A program made the translations under genes and the position numbers. This document shows, in pieces, positions 34,925-42,346 of a stretch of 64,000 nucleotides of DNA (position 1 is the stretch's first letter; each line of letters begins with the position of its first letter). The DNA is from Achromobacter mucicolens (lineage in GTDB: Bacteria; Pseudomonadota; Gammaproteobacteria; Burkholderiales; Burkholderiaceae_B): positions 62,001 through 126,000 of the forward strand of contig NZ_CADIJP010000016.1 of the NCBI RefSeq assembly GCF_902859725.1, written 5' to 3'. The notes below the pieces were generated by a model. That model was not told where the DNA came from and searched no databases. It worked only from the letters and a program-made list of their open reading frames with translations.

Positions 34925-35279
34925 CGATGAAGGTGCCGAACGCCAGGCCGATGAGGATCAGCGCCAGCAACGTGTCGTAGGGTACGTCGGTGGCGTGCAG
35001 CAACCAGGCATAGGCAGATTCGTTGATCGCAAAGCCGATCGCTGAAATAAAAAAGAAACGACGGGCCGCTACGGTCCAGGGTATGGGCGAATGTCGAAAC
35101 GTGAGCCGGTAATGGCCGCTGAAGGACACCACGAAGGCGCTCAGCCAGCCGATCAGGTTGGCCGCCAGCGGCGGTGCGCCGAACGCTTCGACGCAGCCCA
35201 CGGCAACTGCCCAATGCGTTGCGGCGGCAGCGCAGCCGACGGCGACGAAAAGACTGATCTGCCGGATGAGGGTGCGCAT
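34884..35279 (-). CDS. GtrA-like four-helix membrane protein
   Basis: 131 residues from ATG 35279. Four hydrophobic segments and the family pattern (FVAVGCAAAATHWAVAVGCV; ANLIGWLSAFVVSFSGHYRL with the W-x-F/R-type motif; LWAFRHKP at the end). GtrA proteins help flip undecaprenyl-phosphate-linked sugars across the inner membrane, which is the step missing between the ArnC-like and ArnT-like enzymes here. It is on the opposite strand to its presumed partners and overlaps the 3' end of the ArnT-like gene by 41 bases. Confidence 0.85.
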   Translation of the reverse strand: MRTLIRQISLFVAVGCAAAATHWAVAVGCVEAFGAPPLAANLIGWLSAFVVSFSGHYRLTFRHSPIPWTVAARRFFFISAIGFAINESAYAWLLHATDVPYDTLLALILIGLAFGTFIASRLWAFRHKPAA

Positions 35280-35315
35280 GGGGAATGTGTCGAAGAGCTG
35301 AATGGAGAGACGTTG

Positions 35316-36182
35316 ATGAGCAAGCGCGTCGTGGTGTGCGGTGATGATTTTGGCATGAATGCGGACGTCGATGAGGGCATGATTGCGCTGGCCGGCATGC
35401 GGCGGGTCAGCGCGGTCAGCTGCCTCTCGTTGGGCCCCACGTTCGCCGCCAATGCCCCCAGGCTGGCGGCGAACGATGTGGACATCGGTCTGCATCTGAA
35501 CTTCTCGGAAACGCTGGGCGCGGATGCCGAACCGCTGCCTTCGCTCGGCGCGTTGATCCTGAAGGCCTATGCGGGCCGGCTCGATGCCGCCTGGATCGAT
35601 GCGCGGCTTGATGAACAGTTCGACGCATTCGAAGCCGCGTTCGGCCGCTCGCCGGACTATGTCGACGGGCATCAGCACGTGCATCAATTGCCCGGCATCC
35701 GCAAGCGCGTCCTGGCGCGGCTCGTGCAGCGTTATGGAACGCAACGGCCCTGGTTGCGCCAGACGGCGCCCGGCATGCAATGCGGCATTCCGCTGAAGGA
35801 ATCGTTCAAGGCGCACGTGATCGGCGCGTTGGGCGCGTCAGCGCTGGCGCGTGAGGCCCGTTCAAGCGGGTTGCGGACCAACCGGCGCCTGTTGGGCGTG
35901 TATGCGTTCGACGGCGGCCAGCGCCGCTACGCGCAGCTCTTGCAGACCTGGCTGTTCAATGCGCGCGAGGGCGACCTCGTCATGTGCCATCCGGCATTGG
36001 GTTTTGCTAGAAGCAACGAGCAGGACAGCGCGATGGCGCGCCAGCGCCGTGCCGAATTCGACGTGCTGGCCAGCCCCAAGCTGGGTGACTGGCTGGACGC
36101 CAACGGCGTGCGCATCACGCGCCTGGCGTTGACACGCGCCGATCACGAATTGCCGGTAGTGGGGCGCGCTATCCCCGCGTAA
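35316..36182 (+). CDS. YdjC/ChbG/HpnK-family carbohydrate deacetylase
   Basis: 288 residues from ATG 35316, with GGAGAG upstream. Metal-site features: VCGDDFGMNADVDEG near the N-terminus, GLHLNFSE, and DGHQHVHQLP. The family removes acetyl from N-acetylated sugars such as chitobiose or N-acetylglucosaminyl lipids. In this locus it would deacetylate undecaprenyl-phosphate-GlcNAc so that free glucosamine can be added to lipid A; this is inference from context. Its 3' end overlaps the convergent LysR gene by 14 bases. Confidence 0.88.
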   Translation: MSKRVVVCGDDFGMNADVDEGMIALAGMRRVSAVSCLSLGPTFAANAPRLAANDVDIGLHLNFSETLGADAEPLPSLGALILKAYAGRLDAAWIDARLDEQFDAFEAAFGRSPDYVDGHQHVHQLPGIRKRVLARLVQRYGTQRPWLRQTAPGMQCGIPLKESFKAHVIGALGASALAREARSSGLRTNRRLLGVYAFDGGQRRYAQLLQTWLFNAREGDLVMCHPALGFARSNEQDSAMARQRRAEFDVLASPKLGDWLDANGVRITRLALTRADHELPVVGRAIPA

Positions 36183-37032
36183 GGCTTTCCAGCAGCCATG
36201 CGCCCGCCGGCCCCAGCGCGCGCCGCGTCGACCAGACCGCGTCGACATGGATCCGGCGCGGCCATCCCGGCACCTTCAGTTCCACGAGCTGATCGCCGCC
36301 AAAGCGCTGGATCGTCCAGCGCGGCAGTTCGGTCCAGCCGAATCCCAGGCTGGCCATTTCCAGCAGCATCAGGTAGCCGGGCGCCGACCACGTCGCATGC
36401 GCGGGCGTGGCGTCCTTGTCATCCAGCTCGTACGTGCTCAGGCGCAGTTCGCGCTCGGTCTTCAGGTGGTCGGACGTGACCGACGGCAGGCTGGCCAACG
36501 GATGCGAACGCCCCACGCACAGGACGATTTCCGAGCCTTCGGCCAGGCACGCATGCGCCACGTCCGGCGGGTAGGTTTCCTGCGCGGCCATCAGTCCGAC
36601 GTGGGCGCGGCCCTGCTGCACCAGCGCCACCACGTCCTCGTATTCCGCGATCAGGCATTCGAAGCGCAGGGCCGGGTAGCGCTTGTCGATCTGGCTCAGC
36701 ATGGTTTCGAACGTGCGCGACTGGAATGTGTCGGACAGCACGACCGTAAGCCGGGGTTCCAGGCCTTCGGACAACTGGCTGGCGCTGCGGTTCAGCCGGT
36801 CGTTGGCGGCCAGCACCTGCATGGCCTGTCCCAGCAGCACCTTGCCGGCAGCGGTCAGGGCGGGCTGGCGCTGGCTGCGATCGAACAGCGTGACGTTCAG
36901 ATCCACCTCCAGGTTGGCGATGGTTTCGCTGACGGTGGATTGGCTTTTGCCCAGCTTGCGGGCCGCGGCCGAGAAAGAACCTTCGGCGGCTACCTGGGCG
37001 AAGGCGGCCAGGGATTCAAGGGAATGACGCAT
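36169..37032 (-). CDS. LysR-family regulator next to a PACE efflux gene (AceR-like)
   Basis: 287 residues. N-terminal winged helix (AFAQVAAEGSFSAAARKLGK, then SQSTVSETIANLEVDL) and a LysR substrate domain. It diverges from a PACE-type efflux gene with 109 bases between, which is the arrangement of AceR and AceI in Acinetobacter, where the regulator activates the pump in response to its substrate. A perfect palindrome lies in the shared gap. The inducing compound is unknown. Confidence 0.9.
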   Translation of the reverse strand: MRHSLESLAAFAQVAAEGSFSAAARKLGKSQSTVSETIANLEVDLNVTLFDRSQRQPALTAAGKVLLGQAMQVLAANDRLNRSASQLSEGLEPRLTVVLSDTFQSRTFETMLSQIDKRYPALRFECLIAEYEDVVALVQQGRAHVGLMAAQETYPPDVAHACLAEGSEIVLCVGRSHPLASLPSVTSDHLKTERELRLSTYELDDKDATPAHATWSAPGYLMLLEMASLGFGWTELPRWTIQRFGGDQLVELKVPGWPRRIHVDAVWSTRRALGPAGAWLLESLTRG

Positions 37033-37051
37033 GGCGGTGACGGGTCCGAGT

Positions 37052-37066
37052 ATCGGATTTTCCGAT
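37052..37066. promoter_or_regulatory. palindromic LysR-type operator between regulator and PACE gene
   Basis: ATCGGA-TTT-TCCGAT, a perfect 6-base inverted repeat containing T-N11-A. A -10-like TATGAT (37070-37075) follows, and the -35 position for it is poor, as expected of an activator-dependent promoter. Confidence 0.6.
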
Positions 37067-37141
37067 GGATATGATCTTTATCGTAACGGAATAGGCGTGG
37101 AAAATGCCGTCACTCCGAAGCAAACCGACCGCAGGTGGGTC

Positions 37142-37600
37142 ATGACGCAAGCCAAGAAAACCCTCAAAGAACGATTCCTCCACGCCTTCCTGTTCGAAAT
37201 CATCGCTATCGGCCTGTGTGCCCCCGTGGCGGCCTGGGCCATGGGCAAATCCCTGTTTGAAATGGGCGTGCTGACCGCGGTGATCGCCTGGATCGCGCTG
37301 GTATGGAACATGATCTACAACGCGGGCTTTGACCGCATCGAAAACCGTTTTGGCTGGACGCGTACTTTTCGGGTGCGCGTGGTGCATGCATTCGGCTTTG
37401 AGTTCGGCCTGATTCTCATCGTGATCCCGCTGGCGGCCTGGTGGCTCAGCATCAGCTTGTGGGAAGCCTTCGTGCTGGATATTGCGCTGGTGCTGTTCTA
37501 TCTGCCCTATGCCTTCTTCTACAACCTGGCCTACGACCGCGCGCGTCCCCGCGTGATCGCCTGGCTGTCGCGCCGCGGCGCTGCCGCCGCCGGGGCATAA
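37142..37600 (+). CDS. PACE-family efflux transporter (AceI-like)
   Basis: 152 residues from ATG 37142; the frame is open upstream but the family starts at this point. Two tandem bacterial-transmembrane-pair units, four helices in total. Family motifs: KERFLHAFLFE with the essential Glu at residue 19, WNMIYNAGFDRIE, VVHAFGFEFGLI, and FYNLAYDRARPR. PACE proteins export biocides such as chlorhexidine, with short-chain diamines as suspected natural substrates. Regulated by the divergent LysR gene. Only 4 bases separate its stop from the convergent hydrolase gene. Confidence 0.92.
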   Translation: MTQAKKTLKERFLHAFLFEIIAIGLCAPVAAWAMGKSLFEMGVLTAVIAWIALVWNMIYNAGFDRIENRFGWTRTFRVRVVHAFGFEFGLILIVIPLAAWWLSISLWEAFVLDIALVLFYLPYAFFYNLAYDRARPRVIAWLSRRGAAAAGA

Positions 37601-37604
37601 AGGC

Positions 37605-38492
37605 TCAACCCTTCTTGCGCTGGTAGGCCTGGCGGGCGTCCTGCATGAAGGTCTTGACGGCGGTTTCGTACTGCGTGCCGCTGCGAAAGGCGCCCGAATG
37701 CGAGGCGCCTTCAATCTTGACCAGCCGCTTCAAATCCGGCGCCACGTTGCGGGCGGCCGCAAAAAGCTCGTCGCTCATGGTGTGCGGCACCACGCGGTCC
37801 GCGGTGCCGTGCATGAACAGCATCGGCGTGTGCAGCTGGGCCAGTTTGTCCACGGAGGCGAAGGGCTGCGTGACCAGCAGGCTGGCGCCGGGCACGTTGC
37901 CCCAACGCAGCGTGGCCAGCATCGCGCCGATGCTGGTGAAGCTGGATTCCACGATCAGGCCGGCAAAGTCCGGCTGCTCGGGACGCGAGGCCAGGTCGAT
38001 GGCGATTGCGCCGCCCAGGCTGTGTCCGTAGACGAAGCGCCGCGCCGGATCGGGTTGCAGCCGCGCCAGTTCCTTCAGGCCCGCCATGGCGTCCTGCAGG
38101 GCGCTTTCTTCGGACGGAAGACGCGGTGTGGACGCGCCAAAGCCGCGATAGTCGATCGCCAGCATGGAAAATCCCATCCGGCTCCAGCCGTCGATACGGA
38201 ACGCGCTGCCGTTCAGGTTCCAGCGCGCGCCGTGCAGATACAGGACGGTGGGGGCGCCCGGCTTGGGGCTTGCCAGATACCAGGCGCGCACCTTGTCGCC
38301 GTTTTCCAGGGTCAGGTCATAGACCTGCGTCCCGGCGGCCGGGTCGCGCCACCAGGATTGCGGCTCGGACTGCGGCGAAAAAATGGTCTGGCGTTGCCAG
38401 GAATCCAGTTGCGTGCAACCGACCACGCCGGCGGCGGTGAGCACGGCGGCGGCGAATAGTCGGCGGGCAGAGAAGCGGGGCAGGGCGGGCAT
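37605..38492 (-). CDS. alpha/beta hydrolase, predicted lipoprotein
   Basis: 295 residues from ATG 38492. The signal peptide ends in VVGC (Cys26), an acceptable lipobox. Hydrolase features: YLHGARWNLNG oxyanion region, nucleophile GHSLGG, FMHGTADRVVPH (Asp) and GASHSG (His). Substrate unknown; the fold resembles BAAT/YfhR-type peptidase-like hydrolases. A start at an upstream ATG (near 38530) is possible, and no strong ribosome site decides between them. Confidence 0.85.
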   Translation of the reverse strand: MPALPRFSARRLFAAAVLTAAGVVGCTQLDSWQRQTIFSPQSEPQSWWRDPAAGTQVYDLTLENGDKVRAWYLASPKPGAPTVLYLHGARWNLNGSAFRIDGWSRMGFSMLAIDYRGFGASTPRLPSEESALQDAMAGLKELARLQPDPARRFVYGHSLGGAIAIDLASRPEQPDFAGLIVESSFTSIGAMLATLRWGNVPGASLLVTQPFASVDKLAQLHTPMLFMHGTADRVVPHTMSDELFAAARNVAPDLKRLVKIEGASHSGAFRSGTQYETAVKTFMQDARQAYQRKKG

Positions 38493-38563
38493 GAAGGGTC
38501 TGACCCGGCAAGTCGGGTTGGGTTCCGGCATCAGCATACTCCGGCGCGGCCGGCCCGGCGCCG

Positions 38564-39451
38564 TCACGGGGTGCCGGGATGCACCTCGCGCGTCAACGCC
38601 AGCCACGCCTGCGCGGCGTAGGATAAATAGCCGCCGCGGCGCCACAACAGCACCATTTCCCAGTCCGTCCCCGTATCGCGCAAAGGCGCGCGCGCCACGC
38701 CTGCGTGCAGCGCCACGTCTGCCGTGATGCGCGGCAGGAATGCGACGCCCAGCCCCGCGGCCACCAGCGCCACGATGAAATCGATCTGGCCGCTGCGCGC
38801 GGCGATGGCCGGCACGAAGCCCGCCCGCTGACACGCGTCGTGGATGATGCGGTTCAAGGCGAAGCCGCTCTCGAACAAGATGAAGGGCGAGTCGCGCAGG
38901 TCGTGCAGTCCCACAGAGGGCGCATGCGCCTGCGGATGGTCGGCGGGCATCAGGGCGACCAGCGGTTCGCGTGCCACCGGCTGCCATTCGAAATGGCCGG
39001 GCACCGGCTTGAGCGACCCGGCGAGCTCGATTTCGCCAGCCATTACCATCTCTTCGAGGCGGCGGCTGCCATGCTCCACCAGACTGATCTCGATGCTGGG
39101 ATAACGGCTGCGAAAGCGCGCGAACATCGGCGCGAACAGGGAACTGCTGCCCAGCGGCGGCAGGCCCAGGCGCAGCACGCCGCGCTTCAAGCCTTTCAGA
39201 TCGTCCAACTCGGCCCGCAGGTCGTCGCGCTCGGCCAACATGGCGATGGCGCGCCGGTACACGATCTCGCCGGCCGCCGTCAGCCTTAACGGCTGCGCCT
39301 GCCGGTCCAGGAGCGGCATGCCCAGTTCATCCTCCAGTTGCCGCACGGCTTTGCTGACTGTGGGTTGGGTGGCATGGACGACCTTCGCCGCCTGGGAAAA
39401 ACCGCCTTGCCGGACGACTTCGACCAGGGCGCGTAGCGTACGCAGTTCCAT
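38564..39451 (-). CDS. LysR-family regulator divergent from lrgAB-like genes
   Basis: 295 residues with the N-terminal helix-turn-helix (LVEVVRQGGFSQAAKVVHA, then QPTVSKAVRQLEDELG) and LysR effector domain. It diverges from a CidA/LrgA-LrgB pair with 96 bases between. CidR-type LysR proteins control such holin-like genes in response to acetate or pyruvate overflow, so regulation of the neighbours is likely. GAAT-N7-ATTC at 39467-39481 in the gap is a candidate binding site. Confidence 0.9.
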   Translation of the reverse strand: MELRTLRALVEVVRQGGFSQAAKVVHATQPTVSKAVRQLEDELGMPLLDRQAQPLRLTAAGEIVYRRAIAMLAERDDLRAELDDLKGLKRGVLRLGLPPLGSSSLFAPMFARFRSRYPSIEISLVEHGSRRLEEMVMAGEIELAGSLKPVPGHFEWQPVAREPLVALMPADHPQAHAPSVGLHDLRDSPFILFESGFALNRIIHDACQRAGFVPAIAARSGQIDFIVALVAAGLGVAFLPRITADVALHAGVARAPLRDTGTDWEMVLLWRRGGYLSYAAQAWLALTREVHPGTP

Positions 39452-39547
39452 GGCTATGCCTGATTGGAATAGATGGGATTCATCGAATTCATTTTATCTA
39501 TGCCTGCCGCAGGCGTACAACGGAACCTTGCCGCTGGATTTCGTCTC

Positions 39548-39952
39548 ATGACCCGCTTTCGCCATTCCATCCTTTTGCGCAGCGCGCTGCGCCGCAGCCG
39601 TCTGCTCCAGATTGCATTGATCGTTCTTTTTTCCCTGGCGGGTCAGGCGGTGGCGCAGGCCTCTGGCCTGCCGGTGCCCGGCGGCGTCATCGGGATGGCG
39701 CTGGTGCTGCTTCTGCTGGCGACGCGCCGGTTGCGTGTGCGCAATGTGCAGCGCGGCGCAAGCTGGCTGCTGGGCGAAATGCTGCTCTTCTTCGTACCGG
39801 CGGTCATGTCGCTGCTGGACCACCGTGAATTCCTGGGGCTGCTGGGCGTCAAGCTGCTGGCGGTAATCCTGCTGGGCACGGCGCTCGTCATGGCAGGCAC
39901 GGCGCTGACCATCGATCTTTGCTATCGCTGGATGAACCGCCATGCCGCCTGA
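39548..39952 (+). CDS. CidA/LrgA family holin-like protein
   Basis: 134 residues from ATG 39548. Four hydrophobic segments and the family pattern (IVLFSLAGQAVAQASGLPVP, GGVIGMALVLLLLA, then GEMLLFFVPAVMSLLDHREF). CidA/LrgA proteins are linked to control of murein hydrolase activity and to pyruvate transport. Its 3' end overlaps the lrgB-like start by 11 bases, so both are made from one mRNA. Confidence 0.9.
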   Translation: MTRFRHSILLRSALRRSRLLQIALIVLFSLAGQAVAQASGLPVPGGVIGMALVLLLLATRRLRVRNVQRGASWLLGEMLLFFVPAVMSLLDHREFLGLLGVKLLAVILLGTALVMAGTALTIDLCYRWMNRHAA

Positions 39953-40634
39953 CTTCAACCTGCTTTTCTGGCCGGCCGCGACGGTCGCCGCCTACGTCTG
40001 CGCGCGTCTGTTCTACCGCCGCTATGCCTACTGGTGGACGTCCACGCTGGTCGTTGCGCCCGCGCTCCTGCTGACGCTGGCCATCCTGCTGCATACCGGC
40101 TATCGCGAATACATGTCCGGCTCGCACTGGCTGATGGCCATGCTCGGCCCGGTCATCGTGGCATTCGCCTTGCCGCTGTATCAGCAGCGCGCGCTGATCC
40201 GGCGTTACTGGCCGGTGCTGGCCGCCGGGGTGGCGGTGGGCAGCGGCATCGCGGGCGCCAGCGCATGGCTGCTGGGCAGCCTGCTGGATTTGCCGCCGGA
40301 CCTGCGGCTTAGCCTGCTGCCGCGTTCGGTCGCCACGCCGTTTGCCGTGGCGGTGTCGTCCCATGTGGGCGGCGTGCCTGACCTGACGGCCGTCTTTGTC
40401 ATCGTGACGGGCGTGTTTGGCGCGGCCATCGGACAGCTCATGTGCCGGTGGCTGCCGCTGCGCTCGGCATTGGCGCGCGGCGCGTTATTCGGCATGGGGG
40501 CGCACGGGGCGGGCACGGCCAAGGCCCGTGAGCTGGCCGCCGAAGAGGGCGCGGTCGCGGGCCTGGTGATGGTGATGGCGGGCCTGTTCAACGTGCTGGT
40601 CACGCCGGCCGTGGTGGTGGGGCTGCTGGCCTGA
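39942..40634 (+). CDS. LrgB/CidB family membrane protein
   Basis: 230 residues, with six or more hydrophobic segments. Conserved LrgB stretches: LGPVIVAFALPLYQQRALIR, LLPRSVATPFAVAVSSHVGG, LTAVFVIVTGVFGA, and GMGAHGAGTAKARE. It works with the LrgA/CidA partner. It ends 8 bases from the convergent LysE-type gene. Confidence 0.92.
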   Translation: MPPDFNLLFWPAATVAAYVCARLFYRRYAYWWTSTLVVAPALLLTLAILLHTGYREYMSGSHWLMAMLGPVIVAFALPLYQQRALIRRYWPVLAAGVAVGSGIAGASAWLLGSLLDLPPDLRLSLLPRSVATPFAVAVSSHVGGVPDLTAVFVIVTGVFGAAIGQLMCRWLPLRSALARGALFGMGAHGAGTAKARELAAEEGAVAGLVMVMAGLFNVLVTPAVVVGLLA

Positions 40635-40642
40635 ACGGCGGG

Positions 40643-41287
40643 TCAGTAGAGCAGTTCCAGGGCGACGGGATACAGCGAGGCGACCAGCAGCAGGGCCATG
40701 CCCACATTGAAGGCGCGGATGGCTGCGGGCCGGTGCAGCACGCGGCGCAGGGCCGTGCCGAAGGTTACCCAGATGCCGATGCTGGGCAGGTTGACGATGC
40801 CGCAGACCAGCGTCGCGATCACCAGGTTGGCGAAGAAGCCGTTCTGCGGCGTGTAGGTCGCCACCACGCCCACCGCCATCACCCAGGCCTTGGGATTGAC
40901 CCACTGGAAGGCGGCGGCCTGCAGGAACGTGAACGGCTTGCCGCGCGCCTCGCCCTCGTCCAGCGGGCCGGAGTTGGCGATCTTCCACGCCAGATACAGC
41001 AAATAGGCAGCGCCGGCGTACTTCAGGACGGTATAGAGGGCGGGCGTCTGCTGGAAGACCGAACCCAGGCCGACGCCCACCAGAAAGATCATCAGCGTGA
41101 AACCCAGGTTCACGCCCAGCAAATGCGGCACGCTGCGCCGGAATCCGAAGTTCAGGCCCGACGAGGCCAGCATCACGTTATTGGGGCCGGGCGTGATCGA
41201 GCTGACCAGCGCAAACAGCGCCAGTGGACCCAGCAGGGAAAGTGAGGCCAGCGGGACGTCGGCCCAATTGGCAGGAAGCAGGTTCAT
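40643..41287 (-). CDS. LysE/RhtB-family exporter
   Basis: 214 residues, six hydrophobic segments. The family signature SSITPGPNNVMLASSGLNFG is at residues ~29-48, and FQWVNPKAWVMAVGVV follows. Exports amino acids or related metabolites. Its ATG overlaps the stop of the upstream EamA-type gene (ATGA), so both exporters are translated together; both are divergent from the MocR regulator. Confidence 0.92.
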   Translation of the reverse strand: MNLLPANWADVPLASLSLLGPLALFALVSSITPGPNNVMLASSGLNFGFRRSVPHLLGVNLGFTLMIFLVGVGLGSVFQQTPALYTVLKYAGAAYLLYLAWKIANSGPLDEGEARGKPFTFLQAAAFQWVNPKAWVMAVGVVATYTPQNGFFANLVIATLVCGIVNLPSIGIWVTFGTALRRVLHRPAAIRAFNVGMALLLVASLYPVALELLY

Positions 41288-42207
41288 TTCGGGGTCCTTA
41301 CGATGGCGCGGCGTCCGCCGGCAATAACGGCGATCACGGCGGCGGCAAACACGAACGTCGTCGCCTCCACGGTTTCGCCAAACAGCAAAGCAGCGGCCAC
41401 GACGGTAAGGAAGGGTTGCAGCAATTGCACTTGTCCGACCCGGGCAATTCCGCCGGCGGCCAGGCCGCGGTACCAGGCGAAAAATCCCAGGAACATCGAG
41501 CCGAAGGCCAGGTAGGCGCAGGCAGCGATCACGTCCGAGCTGGGCCAGTGGGGCTGCTGCGCCGCCATCCAGCCGACCGGCAGGGCCACCACGGGCGCGC
41601 TGATGGCCAGCGCCCAACATATTGTGCGCCAACCGCCCAGCGTGCGCGAGGCGCGCGCGCCCTCGGCGTAGCCCATGCCGCCCAGCACCACGGCCACCAG
41701 CAGCCACAGGTAGCCGGCGGTCAGCGTGCCTTCGCCCTGGCGCAGCGCATAAGCGGTAACCAGCGCGGCGCCCGCGACGGCCCAGCCCCAGAAGGCGGCG
41801 GAAGGCCTTTCACCGCTGCGCAGCGCGGCAAAGGCGGCGGTGGACAGCGGCAGCAGGCCGTTGAATACCGCGCCTTGCGACGAAGGCACCGTCTGCATCG
41901 CGATCGACGAGGCCAGCGGCCAGCCCACGACGATGCCCAGCGCCGCCAGGATCACGCCCGGCCATTCCGCGCGATTGGGCCGGCGGCTGCGGGTCAGCCA
42001 TAACAGGGCGACCGCGGGCAGCGCGGCGATCAGCGCGCGGCCCAATCCCACCAGCAGCGGCGCCAGTTCGGCCACCGCCACGCGGGTCATGGGCAGCGTC
42101 AGCGAAAACACCAGCACGCCCAGGAAACCGTAGCCGTATCCCTCCCATAGGGATGACGGGGCGGCGGAAGTGGCCGAAGGCGACGGCAAGAGCGCGGGAC
42201 GGGTCAT
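41284..42207 (-). CDS. EamA/DMT-family transporter
   Basis: 307 residues from ATG 42207, ten hydrophobic segments in two EamA repeats (GFLGVLVFSLTLPMTRVAVA and the second beginning GYLWLLVAVVLGGMGYAEGA). Predicted metabolite exporter. It is the first gene of a two-exporter unit with the LysE-type gene and diverges from a MocR regulator, with a GTAC-rich palindrome in the shared 139-base gap. Confidence 0.9.
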   Translation of the reverse strand: MTRPALLPSPSATSAAPSSLWEGYGYGFLGVLVFSLTLPMTRVAVAELAPLLVGLGRALIAALPAVALLWLTRSRRPNRAEWPGVILAALGIVVGWPLASSIAMQTVPSSQGAVFNGLLPLSTAAFAALRSGERPSAAFWGWAVAGAALVTAYALRQGEGTLTAGYLWLLVAVVLGGMGYAEGARASRTLGGWRTICWALAISAPVVALPVGWMAAQQPHWPSSDVIAACAYLAFGSMFLGFFAWYRGLAAGGIARVGQVQLLQPFLTVVAAALLFGETVEATTFVFAAAVIAVIAGGRRAIVRTPK

Positions 42208-42290
42208 GACAGCACCGGAAAAATGTCTCAATGGCCGGGTCTGCGGTTGCAGGCTTTCGGCATTGCTGTCACTCTACGCACAGCCATCAG

Positions 42291-42304
42291 TACAGTACCG
42301 GTAC
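42291..42304. promoter_or_regulatory. GTAC-repeat palindrome between EamA and MocR genes
   Basis: GTACCGGTAC (42295-42304) is a perfect 10-base palindrome; together with the preceding GTACA it gives three GTAC units in a row. It lies 43 bases before the MocR start and about 90 bases from the EamA start. Repeated short half-sites are usual for MocR regulators. Confidence 0.5.
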
Positions 42305-42346
42305 ACAATGGCGTGTCACTTTAATCACTGGCCTGGTCAAATCTCC

